From: Neisseriaceae bacterium
GTDB lineage: Bacteria; Pseudomonadota; Gammaproteobacteria; Burkholderiales; UBA11063
NCBI GenBank assembly: GCA_947499925.1
Contig: CANMQR010000051.1
Span: 1 to 5,940, forward strand
DNA length: 5,940 nucleotides
Direction: 5' to 3'
Shown here in pieces: positions 1-5,940 of this stretch (position 1 is the first letter of the stretch; every line of letters starts with the position of its first letter). The notes beneath the pieces are model-generated. The model worked only from the letters and a program-made list of their open reading frames with translations. It was not told where the DNA came from and made no database searches. The position numbers were made by a program, and so were the translations under genes.

Positions 1-273
1 AGAAATATCAGGGGATATAATCCGCATCCGGGGTGCTTCACTTACTTAGATGGAAAGTTAGTCAAAATATGGCAGGCAGAAGTTACTAATATTAGTAGTA
101 ATAAATTACCAGGCACAATAATTAAAAGTGACAAAAATGGTATAGCAGTTACTTGTGCTAATGGGAGTGTTATTTTAATAAAAGAATTACAGGATTCCGG
201 AAAACTTCGGAAGCCGGTATCCCAATATATTCAAGGGCATGCTAGTTTGGAAGGTAAAATATTTGGTGTTTAA
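1..273 (+). CDS. fmt: Methionyl-tRNA formyltransferase, C-terminal part (5' end outside window)
   Basis: The frame is open from base 1 and ends with TAA at 271-273, giving 90 residues of a protein that begins outside the window. The first visible residues, RNIRGYNPHPGCF, match the conserved Fmt segment that opens with I-R-x-x-N-P-x-P. It is followed by the beta-rich C-terminal tRNA-binding domain, with LVKIWQAEV, LPGTIIKSDKNGIAV and a final LQDSGKLRKPVSQY-type stretch. Fmt transfers a formyl group from 10-formyltetrahydrofolate to the methionine on initiator tRNA in the cytoplasm. The catalytic N-terminal domain lies outside the window, so activity cannot be judged, but the visible end is intact and stops where the family normally stops. 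The next gene starts 73 bp downstream on the same strand. I see no strong terminator hairpin between them, so read-through is possible. Confidence 0.93.
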   Translation, partial: RNIRGYNPHPGCFTYLDGKLVKIWQAEVTNISSNKLPGTIIKSDKNGIAVTCANGSVILIKELQDSGKLRKPVSQYIQGHASLEGKIFGV

Positions 274-292
274 AAGCCTAATGTATTATAAT
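263..292 (+). promoter_or_regulatory. Probable sigma-70 promoter for the exported protein and dolP pair
   Basis: A perfect -10 hexamer TATAAT lies at 287-292. A weak -35 match, TTGGTG (three of six consensus bases), lies at 263-268 with an 18-bp spacer. It overlaps the last codons of fmt. The predicted start, near 299, would leave a leader of about 48 bases that keeps the ribosome binding site at 334-338. AT-rich DNA produces chance TATAAT boxes, so this is inference. Confidence 0.4.
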
Positions 293-346
293 AACGTTAC
301 ATGTGTTAAATTATTAAAGTCATAGTATAATAGAAAGGTTCCTAAT

Positions 347-880
347 ATGAAAGCAGCTTTTACAAATAGTAGTGTGTCTGTATTTAAAATAATTATTTTA
401 GTTTTGGCTTTTTTTGCATCAAGTCAAGCGTTTGCAGAACGTATCTTTACTGTTTGTTATCACAACTTATCGTCAACTCCTGTTGAGTATATAAATGATG
501 GTGTTAGCCATAAGTGGAAAAGTCGTGGTGAATTAGTTGGTACTGGAGCAGTTGCGGGTAAGGAAACTAAATGCTTTAAAAATATTAAAGATGAAACTAT
601 ATTTTCTACAGACTATATTACATTTACTTTAGGTAAAGATGAAGGTGGTCAAACTTACACCCGTTTCGTTGGTATAGTTGATGGTGCAATGACCAAACCC
701 TATGTATTTGCTCAGGATGCTGTAGATACTAATACAGGTAAATTAGCTGATAATATAAATACTGGAAAAGACTCTTATGAATTACACATCTTTATTAAAA
801 ATGATGGTAGCTTCGTATATTCTAATAGTAAAGATTTTAATGAAACTGATGCGTATATCACGCCACGTAAGTTTAAGTAA
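347..880 (+). CDS. Exported protein of unrecognised family with signal peptide and two cysteines
   Basis: I do not recognise this 177-residue protein. Residues 1-30 form a typical Sec signal peptide: a K14-containing n-region, a hydrophobic core IIILVLAFFAS (15-25), and an AFA motif (28-30) for signal peptidase I. The mature product would have about 147 residues and sit in the periplasm or outside the cell. It has exactly two cysteines, C37 and C76, which could form a disulfide. The mature part shows short alternating hydrophobic/polar stretches (FTVCYHN, YITFTLG, YELHIFI, SFVYSN), suggesting a small beta-rich fold. No transmembrane segment, lipobox or enzymatic motif is visible. The ATG start is supported by AAAGG at 334-338 with an 8-base spacer. 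The dolP-like gene begins 2 bp after the stop codon, which implies co-translation and perhaps a shared envelope role. A small periplasmic accessory or substrate-binding protein are alternatives that cannot be separated here. Confidence 0.85.
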   Translation: MKAAFTNSSVSVFKIIILVLAFFASSQAFAERIFTVCYHNLSSTPVEYINDGVSHKWKSRGELVGTGAVAGKETKCFKNIKDETIFSTDYITFTLGKDEGGQTYTRFVGIVDGAMTKPYVFAQDAVDTNTGKLADNINTGKDSYELHIFIKNDGSFVYSNSKDFNETDAYITPRKFK

Positions 881-882
881 TT

Positions 883-1461
883 ATGCTATTTAAAAGAATT
901 TTAATATTATCCAGTTTATCGTGGGTTATGAGTAGCTGTGCTGTAATTGCAGTTGGTGCTGTTGCAGGAGTTGCTGGTACTACTGCAGTTGTAGCTGCTG
1001 ACCCAAGAACTACTGGTTCGGTAGTTGAAGACAATACCATAGAAGTAAAATTAAAGCATCAATATTCAGGATATGCTAGTTCTAATATCTATGCTAATAG
1101 CTATAATGGTAATGTATTACTCACTGGTCAAATACCTGATGCAAATACCCGAGAAAGTGCTCTATTTGCTGCAAAAGTAACCCCTGGTGTAAAACAAATT
1201 TATGACTATTTAGAAACTAGATTACCACAATCATTTACAGGAACTACTACTGACTCATACACTACAACACAAGTGCGTGCTAAGATATTGAAACTCAAAG
1301 ATATCGATAGTAATAGTGTTAAAGTTGTAACTACCAATGATGTAGTATATCTTTTGGGGATTGTAACAGAAGCTCAAGCTAGTCAGATTAGTAGCGCTGC
1401 GTCAAGTGTAGGTGGAGTGAAGAAAGTTGTTACCTTATTCCAGTATGTGACATCTAAATAG
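883..1461 (+). CDS. dolP: DolP-like (YraP) outer-membrane lipoprotein with two BON domains
   Basis: The 192-residue product has the full DolP layout. A lipoprotein signal peptide ends at MSSC with C19 as the lipidated cysteine, followed by an Ala/Val/Gly-rich stretch (20-39). The family motif DPRTTGSVVEDNTIE (40-54) comes next, then BON domain 1 (about 50-112, core NVLLTGQIPD) and BON domain 2 (about 125-188, core DVVYLLGIVTEAQA, with GGVKKVVTLF at the end). Alanine at +2 after the cysteine fits outer-membrane sorting. In E. coli, DolP sits on the inner face of the outer membrane, binds anionic phospholipid through its second BON domain and supports outer-membrane integrity and BAM function. 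Length matches that family (191 in E. coli). No clear Shine-Dalgarno lies before the ATG, and the gap to the preceding gene is 2 bp, so translation probably depends on coupling. The lipobox lacks the usual Leu at -3 and Gly/Ala at -1. The name rests on motif order; a generic BON lipoprotein is the fallback. Confidence 0.9.
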   Translation: MLFKRILILSSLSWVMSSCAVIAVGAVAGVAGTTAVVAADPRTTGSVVEDNTIEVKLKHQYSGYASSNIYANSYNGNVLLTGQIPDANTRESALFAAKVTPGVKQIYDYLETRLPQSFTGTTTDSYTTTQVRAKILKLKDIDSNSVKVVTTNDVVYLLGIVTEAQASQISSAASSVGGVKKVVTLFQYVTSK

Positions 1462-2257
1462 CTGATACTTGTGCAATTTCAAAAGTATCAATATCGATTG
1501 CAGTTAATTTACGTCCCCAGACACATCCAGTGTCTAGGGATATAAATTTCTCACTATGAAAAAATCCAAGTGCAGCCCAATGTCCAAATAAGATTTTCTT
1601 ATTAACTGACGGGTGCATGTCTACTTTAAACCAAGGAATTAGATTACTTGGATGGTTAAATACCTCACCTTTAAATTTATAATCAATGGCATGTGTTTTG
1701 GTATCAATAAATCTCATTCGAGTTGATACATTTATCATAAACCGCATTTGCTTGATTTTACTAAGCTCTTCATCCCAAATATTAGGCTTATTACCATAGA
1801 TACTTTGGATAAATTGATCGTAGGTATTAGATTTCAGATTCTTGGATATTAAATTACTAAGCTTAGTTATTTTATCAATGCTCAAATCGGGATGCAATCC
1901 AGCATGAACAAGAATGTATTCAGAATCTTGAAATATAAGCGGACAATTACGTAGATATCCTATTAATTTACTACCATCTTCCGCATTTAATATATCACTT
2001 ATAGTATCATCAGATAACGCTTCAATTATTTTGGCATCCCTAGCTAATAAATAAATATCGTGATTACCTAGAACGCTTACGATACTATCTTGATGCTGAT
2101 ACACATAACGAAGCACCTCTAGTGAATTTGGACCACGATTGACCAAGTCACCCACTAAGTATAGGGTGTCTTTACCTGGGGTAAACCCGATCTTTGATAA
2201 TAACTCCATAAACTCATTATAACAGCCTTGGATATCACCGATTGCAAACCTTGCCAT
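1454..2257 (-). CDS. apaH: Bis(5'-nucleosyl)-tetraphosphatase, symmetrical (Ap4A hydrolase)
   Basis: The 267-residue product is a calcineurin-like metallophosphoesterase with all ApaH signatures: GDIQG (7-11), GDLVNRGP (36-43), GNHD (64-67), HAG (118-120), GHWA (225-228) and DTGCVWG (242-248). The D, N and H residues of these motifs are the expected two-metal ligands. The Q in GDIQG, where many phosphoesterases have H, is a common ApaH variant. The enzyme cleaves Ap4A into two ADP in the cytoplasm. Length is close to E. coli ApaH (280). The frame extends upstream to a GTG at 2264-2266, but the ATG at 2255-2257 is preferred: AGGTG (complement of 2264-2268) sits 6 bases upstream of it, and MARFAIGDIQGCY is a normal ApaH N-terminus. 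The GTG would lie inside that ribosome binding site. The 3' end overlaps dolP by 8 bp in opposite orientation. No apaG or rsmA neighbour, as found in E. coli, is present. Confidence 0.96.
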   Translation of the reverse strand: MARFAIGDIQGCYNEFMELLSKIGFTPGKDTLYLVGDLVNRGPNSLEVLRYVYQHQDSIVSVLGNHDIYLLARDAKIIEALSDDTISDILNAEDGSKLIGYLRNCPLIFQDSEYILVHAGLHPDLSIDKITKLSNLISKNLKSNTYDQFIQSIYGNKPNIWDEELSKIKQMRFMINVSTRMRFIDTKTHAIDYKFKGEVFNHPSNLIPWFKVDMHPSVNKKILFGHWAALGFFHSEKFISLDTGCVWGRKLTAIDIDTFEIAQVSAI

Positions 2258-2263
2258 ATATAG

Positions 2264-2268
2264 CACCT
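2264..2268 (-). promoter_or_regulatory. Ribosome binding site that fixes the apaH start
   Basis: On the minus strand this reads AGGTG, preceded by TT-A-rich sequence, 6 bases before the ATG whose first base is 2257. It decides against the longer reading from a GTG at 2266, because that codon overlaps the site itself. Confidence 0.65.
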
Positions 2269-2311
2269 AATATATTTTCTACTTATAACCCAGTCTTCGC
2301 GTACAATTATG

Positions 2312-2339
2312 TTCTTAATAAATTATTTTAACATATAAA
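2312..2339 (+). promoter_or_regulatory. Possible promoter for rep
   Basis: TATAAA at 2334-2339 is a fair -10 hexamer, with TTCTTA at 2312-2317 as a weak -35 and a 16-bp spacer. The transcript would start near 2346, about 36 bases before the preferred rep start. The -10 lies directly next to the apaH candidate on the other strand, so the two promoters could compete. Base composition makes chance matches likely. Confidence 0.28.
2325..2333 (-). promoter_or_regulatory. Possible extended -10 promoter for apaH
   Basis: Read on the minus strand, this is TGTTAAAAT: a TAAAAT -10 hexamer with a TGn extension. It would place the transcript start near 2317 and leave a leader of about 60 bases before apaH. 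Any -35 element is poor, as allowed for extended -10 promoters. The region is very AT-rich, so this is only a candidate. Confidence 0.28.
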
Positions 2340-2381
2340 GCTAAAAGAAATTAAATCTCTCTGGAATTTTTGAAAAACCAT

Positions 2382-4376
2382 ATGCAAAATATACTCGATA
2401 AACTAAATACCGAACAAGGTGAAGCGGTACGCTATACAGATGGTCCACTATTAGTTATTGCTGGGGCTGGTAGTGGTAAAACTCGGGTAATTACTCAGAA
2501 AATTGCTTATCTAATAACCAAGTGTGGATATGCTGCTAAAAATATTGCTGCGATAACTTTTACCAATAAAGCAGCAAGAGAGATGGAAGAGCGTGCTAAT
2601 CTTGCCATACAAGGACATGACAATAAAGGTCTAACTATTACTACATTTCATTCCTTAGGGCTTAAGATATTGAAACAAGAAGCTAATATACTTGGATATA
2701 AAACTAATTTTTCGATTTTGGATAGCTATGATTGTAGTAAGATTATAAGTGATAATCTTAAAACTACCGATAAAGCCTTGGTGCGAGAATTACAAACGCA
2801 GATTTCGTTATGGAAAAATTCATTTATAACCCCAGAATATCTTTTAAGCACAGCTAAAGATGACGTGGAACAAATTAGAGCTCTAGTTTATCAGCAGTAT
2901 CAAGATACTTTAAAAACTTATCAGGCTGTAGATTTTGATGATTTAATTGTATTACCAATTCATTTATTTGAAAATAATATGGAAGTTCTCTATAAGTGGC
3001 AACAAAAAATCCAATATCTCTTGATAGATGAATATCAAGATACCAACGAAAGTCAATATCGCTTGATAAAACTATTATGTGAGCGTAGCGGTAAATTTAC
3101 CGCGGTTGGTGACGATGACCAATCTGTATATGGTTGGAGAGGTGCTAGGGTCGAAAATCTGCAGCTTTTAAATGACGATTTTAAACAATTAAAAGTAATT
3201 AAACTGGAACAAAATTACCGTTCTACTAATACAATTCTTCGTGCCGCTAATAATGTTATTCATAATAACCCCAATTTATTTGAAAAAAAGCTCTGGAGTC
3301 AATTAGGTACAGGAGAAGCAATACGGATTATGGGATGTAAAAATGATGAAGTAGAAGCTGATCTAGTGGTACGCAAATTAGCACTTCATCAATCAATGAA
3401 TAATACCAAATTATCTGATTATGCAATATTGTATCGGAGTAATTATCAGTCACGAGCTCTGGAACAAGCACTTAGAAACCATCAAGTACTTTATGCTATA
3501 TCAGGCGGTCAGTCATTTTTTGAAAAATCAGAGATTAAGGATATTTGTGCTTATTTACGTCTTATGGTAAATGAAGATGATGATACTGCATTTATTAGAT
3601 CAATTACAACCCCTAGACGTGGTATTGGAAATGTTACTTTGGATAAATTAACAAGCTATGCTAAAAGCCGAAGTATTTCTTTGTTTGAGGCATTATTTGA
3701 AGAGGGTTTTGCAGCCATTTGTAATTCTACGCAACTTGAAGATTTATATGACTTTGGTAATTTAATTAATGATTTTCAACAACAAATGCCACGAGTTAGT
3801 GTTCTTGAATTATTAAATGATTTACTAATTAAGATTGGTTATGAGGGCTATTTATACGAGAACGAAACAGTTAGTGGTGCTGAGAAAAAATGGGGAAATA
3901 TTTTACAGTTAGTAACTTGGTTAGATAAAAAAGCCACTAATAGTGATAAAAATATCGCTGATTTGGTACAGATGCTTAATCTAATAAGTATACTAGAGGG
4001 TAAAACTGAGGAAACAGTAGATGCAGTTAAACTAAGTACTCTACATGCAGCAAAAGGGCTTGAATTTCCTTTTGTATATTTAATTAGCTGTGAAGAAGGT
4101 ATTGTACCGCATCAAGAGTCAATTAATAGTGGTTCTGTAGAAGAGGAACGGCGATTGTTTTATGTGGGAATTACAAGAGCAAGAAATGAGTTGACACTTA
4201 GTTATTGTAAAGAACGAAAAACTGCCGGTGAACTAAGAATAGTCGAAAGATCGCGTTTCTTAGATGAGATGGGGGATGATAATCTAATTGATGAATCAAA
4301 GCGTAGGCATGAGAAAATCACCGATAATAATGAACTTCAAAGTAGGCTGCAACAACTAAAAAACCTGTTAAGTTAA
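2382..4376 (+). CDS. rep: ATP-dependent DNA helicase Rep (UvrD/Rep superfamily 1A)
   Basis: The 664-residue product carries the complete SF1A motif set in order: Q motif LNTEQGEAV (8-16), Walker A GAGSGKT (28-34), Ia ITFTNKAAREM (58-68), Ib TITTFHSLGL (85-94), II LLIDEYQDTN (213-222, D216/E217 for Mg-ATP hydrolysis), III GDDDQSVYGWRGA (243-255), IV QNYRST (277-282), V LSTLHAAKGLEF (551-562) and VI EEERRLFYVGITRAR (587-601). The GGQSFFEKSEIKD segment (375-387) and the PRRGIG stretch (411-416) resemble Rep more than UvrD. The length also fits Rep (673 in E. coli) and lacks the C-terminal extension of UvrD/PcrA. Rep is a 3'-5' translocase that clears proteins ahead of replication forks and helps restart. 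The start is uncertain: a TTG at 2370 in frame would add four residues and has GGA at 2363-2365 nearby. The ATG at 2382 fits the family N-terminus, though its upstream purine run is weak. It is divergent from apaH. Confidence 0.95.
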   Translation: MQNILDKLNTEQGEAVRYTDGPLLVIAGAGSGKTRVITQKIAYLITKCGYAAKNIAAITFTNKAAREMEERANLAIQGHDNKGLTITTFHSLGLKILKQEANILGYKTNFSILDSYDCSKIISDNLKTTDKALVRELQTQISLWKNSFITPEYLLSTAKDDVEQIRALVYQQYQDTLKTYQAVDFDDLIVLPIHLFENNMEVLYKWQQKIQYLLIDEYQDTNESQYRLIKLLCERSGKFTAVGDDDQSVYGWRGARVENLQLLNDDFKQLKVIKLEQNYRSTNTILRAANNVIHNNPNLFEKKLWSQLGTGEAIRIMGCKNDEVEADLVVRKLALHQSMNNTKLSDYAILYRSNYQSRALEQALRNHQVLYAISGGQSFFEKSEIKDICAYLRLMVNEDDDTAFIRSITTPRRGIGNVTLDKLTSYAKSRSISLFEALFEEGFAAICNSTQLEDLYDFGNLINDFQQQMPRVSVLELLNDLLIKIGYEGYLYENETVSGAEKKWGNILQLVTWLDKKATNSDKNIADLVQMLNLISILEGKTEETVDAVKLSTLHAAKGLEFPFVYLISCEEGIVPHQESINSGSVEEERRLFYVGITRARNELTLSYCKERKTAGELRIVERSRFLDEMGDDNLIDESKRRHEKITDNNELQSRLQQLKNLLS

Positions 4377-4457
4377 GGGGTGTCATATAAAATACCAAAC
4401 TGTTATAGCTTTTCTGGTAGATAAATTTGGTTCAAAAATAATTTGGTGGCTGTCTCG

Positions 4458-5711
4458 TTAGTTATGGCTCAAATGGATATATTTGCGGCTTTTAGTCAAA
4501 GCTAGAATAGCTATAAATACAGTAAATATAAGCCATAATACAGGTATTAAATATGTCATATGTGTTTGTTCAATTAGTGCTGTAACCGCTATTGGGGTTA
4601 ATCCAGCAAACATTACAAAACTAATATTGTAAGATAGCGCAATTCCGCTCAGTCGAATATGTACAGGAAAGAGGTAGCTTAGTAAGATAGGTGGTAGCGC
4701 AACTAATGCACCTTGGGTTAGAGCAAAAATGCTAATAGCAATAATGATATTTAGATGCATATATACCATATAATAACAAACAGCAGCTGCTATCGTCAGT
4801 AAAAATAGCAGAGCTTTAAACAGCTTAAAGATATTTATTTTATCTGCTAAAATACCAATGCATAAGGTGGCAGCTATACTTAATGTGGTTGAAATTAATA
4901 TTGAATTACCAATGTATATTGGATCTAATTTGACAATTTTAATTAAATAAGTTGGCATGAATATAAGTGCTAGAGTTATTGGGGTTGCCATTATTGAAGT
5001 TAATCCAACTCCAATAATTATTTTAGTTAAATGATGTTTTAATAACTCAACTATAGGTAGATTATCATGATGCTTTAGGTTTTTAAAAGCTACTGTTTCA
5101 TGGAGTTTATTTCTTATTTGATATGCAACTATGCATAATAAACCCCCGAGAATAAATGGAATTCGCCATCCGAAGCTACTAATTTGATTTGGGCTTAGGT
5201 TATGTGTAATTAATGAATTTATTACCATTCCTAGAAGAAGACCAGCAATAGTCACTGCAAAAATAGCGCCCATTGCAAATCCGCGTTGATTGGGTACGGA
5301 CTCAGTTCCAAACACTATTGTACTTGGTAATTCACCACCAATAGCTAGACCTTGTATTAATCGAAATAGAACCATCAAAATAGGCGCCCAAATACCTATT
5401 TGGCTATAAGTAGGCGATAGTCCAAGACCAATTGATGCAAACCCCATTAAAACCATTGTAATTACCATTACTGTTTTTCGTCCGATTTTATCTCCAATAT
5501 GGCTAAAAATAATTCCACCTATAGGTCTTGCAATATAACCAATAACAAATACTGAGTAGCTCGCGATAATAGAGGTTAGCTGATTTTCTGAAGGGAAAAA
5601 TTGACTTGAAAAATAACCTGCAAAAAGGCCATATATAGTAAAATCATAAAATTCTAGTAAACCACCAACTGAGGCTAAAAAGATAATTTTCTTCTGCTCA
5701 GTATTTAACAT
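4458..5711 (-). CDS. MFS transporter, metabolite:H+ symporter (ProP/ShiA/KgtP-like) family
   Basis: The 417-residue product is an inner-membrane protein with about 12 hydrophobic helices. Family hallmarks are visible: GGLLEFYDFTIYG in helix 1 (16-28), ARPIGGIIFSHIGDKIGRK (61-79) containing the MFS loop 2-3 motif A, RLIQGLAIGGELP (117-129), SSFGWRIPFILGG closing helix 6 (178-190), a second-half loop GILADKIN (286-293), and GIALSYNISFVMFAGLTP (356-373). This pattern is characteristic of proton symporters for small acids and compatible solutes such as proline/betaine, shikimate or 2-oxoglutarate. The substrate cannot be told from the sequence. It lacks the long C-terminal coiled coil of osmosensing E. 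coli ProP and ends shortly after helix 12, so osmosensing is not supported. The ATG is preceded by GCGGA about 10 bases upstream. The nitroreductase gene ends 35 bp upstream on the same strand, so the two may share a transcript. Confidence 0.93.
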   Translation of the reverse strand: MLNTEQKKIIFLASVGGLLEFYDFTIYGLFAGYFSSQFFPSENQLTSIIASYSVFVIGYIARPIGGIIFSHIGDKIGRKTVMVITMVLMGFASIGLGLSPTYSQIGIWAPILMVLFRLIQGLAIGGELPSTIVFGTESVPNQRGFAMGAIFAVTIAGLLLGMVINSLITHNLSPNQISSFGWRIPFILGGLLCIVAYQIRNKLHETVAFKNLKHHDNLPIVELLKHHLTKIIIGVGLTSIMATPITLALIFMPTYLIKIVKLDPIYIGNSILISTTLSIAATLCIGILADKINIFKLFKALLFLLTIAAAVCYYMVYMHLNIIIAISIFALTQGALVALPPILLSYLFPVHIRLSGIALSYNISFVMFAGLTPIAVTALIEQTHMTYLIPVLWLIFTVFIAILALTKSRKYIHLSHN

Positions 5712-5746
5712 AATTATTTAATCCGCTCAAAAATAAAAAATAGTAG

Positions 5747-5940
5747 TTAGTCAAAAAATTTGGTGAAATTACTAACTTCTTCACGTGGGGTACGATAGCT
5801 ATTTATTACCTCAGTTGTGTCTTCATAACCAAGCGCCATTCCACATACCAAAACAATATCATCGGTATAACCAAGGGCTGTTTTGACAATCTGGGGTTGT
5901 TCAGCAAGTGCTGCTTGTGGGCAAGTTGCGAGTCCAAGAG
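5747..5940 (-). CDS. Nitroreductase family protein, C-terminal part (5' end outside window)
   Basis: Sixty-three residues and a TAA stop (complement of 5747-5749) are visible, and the frame stays open to the window edge. LGLATCPQAALAE, followed by LGYTDDIVLVCGMALGYED and the ending SYRTPREEVSNFTKFFD, is the typical C-terminus of FMN-dependent nitroreductases. In these proteins the GLATCPQ segment and the VCGMALGYED strand help form the flavin pocket, and RTPREP-like residues close the protein. Such enzymes reduce nitro compounds, quinones or related acceptors with NAD(P)H in the cytoplasm, usually as dimers. The physiological substrate is unknown. The MFS transporter starts 35 bp after this gene's stop, with no terminator-like hairpin seen between them, suggesting co-transcription. 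The subfamily cannot be set from the tail alone, so no gene symbol is given. Confidence 0.9.
   Translation of the reverse strand, partial: LGLATCPQAALAEQPQIVKTALGYTDDIVLVCGMALGYEDTTEVINSYRTPREEVSNFTKFFD

Noticed and set aside
292..299. Eight-base palindrome TAACGTTA after the upstream TATAAT
   Set aside because: Too short to call an operator, and no second copy was seen nearby.
326..331. A second perfect TATAAT box close to the exported-protein gene
   Set aside because: A transcript from it would start near 338, removing the ribosome binding site at 334-338. There is also no fair -35 at the right distance, so it is probably a chance AT-rich match.
2258..2266. Longer apaH reading from a GTG at 2264-2266
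   Set aside because: The GTG is part of the ribosome binding site for the ATG at 2255-2257, and the three added residues are not typical of ApaH.
4394..4431. Inverted repeat ACCAAA/TTTGGT between rep and the MFS gene, considered as a terminator
   Set aside because: The stem is 6 bp with a 26-base loop, has few G:C pairs and lacks a following T run on either strand.
4424..4447. Direct repeat AATTTGGT, two copies 16 bp apart start to start
   Set aside because: Eight-base AT-rich repeats are expected by chance here, and the position between two convergent gene ends suggests no regulatory role.
4458..5711. Assignment of the MFS protein as osmosensor ProP
   Set aside because: The C-terminal coiled coil typical of osmosensing ProP is absent, and family motifs alone do not give the substrate.

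Overview
The window is a compact, AT-rich bacterial chromosomal segment (roughly one third G+C by eye) with five complete protein genes and two partial ones at the edges. The gene set points to a Gram-negative proteobacterium: a DolP-type outer-membrane lipoprotein with two BON domains, a symmetrical Ap4A hydrolase of the ApaH type, and a Rep-type helicase. The Fmt tail and the low G+C would fit a low-G+C beta- or gammaproteobacterium, for example a Neisseriales-like lineage. That placement is inference and cannot be fixed without a search.

Layout, left to right. On the plus strand, 1-273 is the 3' end of fmt (methionyl-tRNA formyltransferase). It is followed by an exported protein of unrecognised family (347-880), and only 2 bp later by the DolP-like lipoprotein gene (883-1461). 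These last two genes look like a translationally coupled pair behind a probable promoter just downstream of fmt. On the minus strand, apaH (1454-2257) converges on dolP, and the two coding regions overlap tail to tail by 8 bp. A 124-bp AT-rich divergent spacer separates apaH from rep (2382-4376, plus strand). An 81-bp convergent spacer follows. Then, on the minus strand, comes an MFS transporter of the metabolite:H+ symporter type (4458-5711). Upstream of it in its own reading direction, 35 bp away, is the 3' part of a nitroreductase gene (5747 to the window edge).

How the genes relate. Most are single-gene housekeeping functions: translation initiation, envelope integrity, alarmone-like dinucleotide turnover and replication restart. 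They do not form one pathway. The two local units are the exported protein with the DolP-like lipoprotein (both envelope-directed) and the nitroreductase with the MFS transporter. No RNA genes, insertion sequences, CRISPR arrays, phage genes or long repeats were seen, and no intergenic stretch exceeds 125 bp. I found no convincing undescribed system. The best lead is the unrecognised secreted two-cysteine protein welded to dolP.
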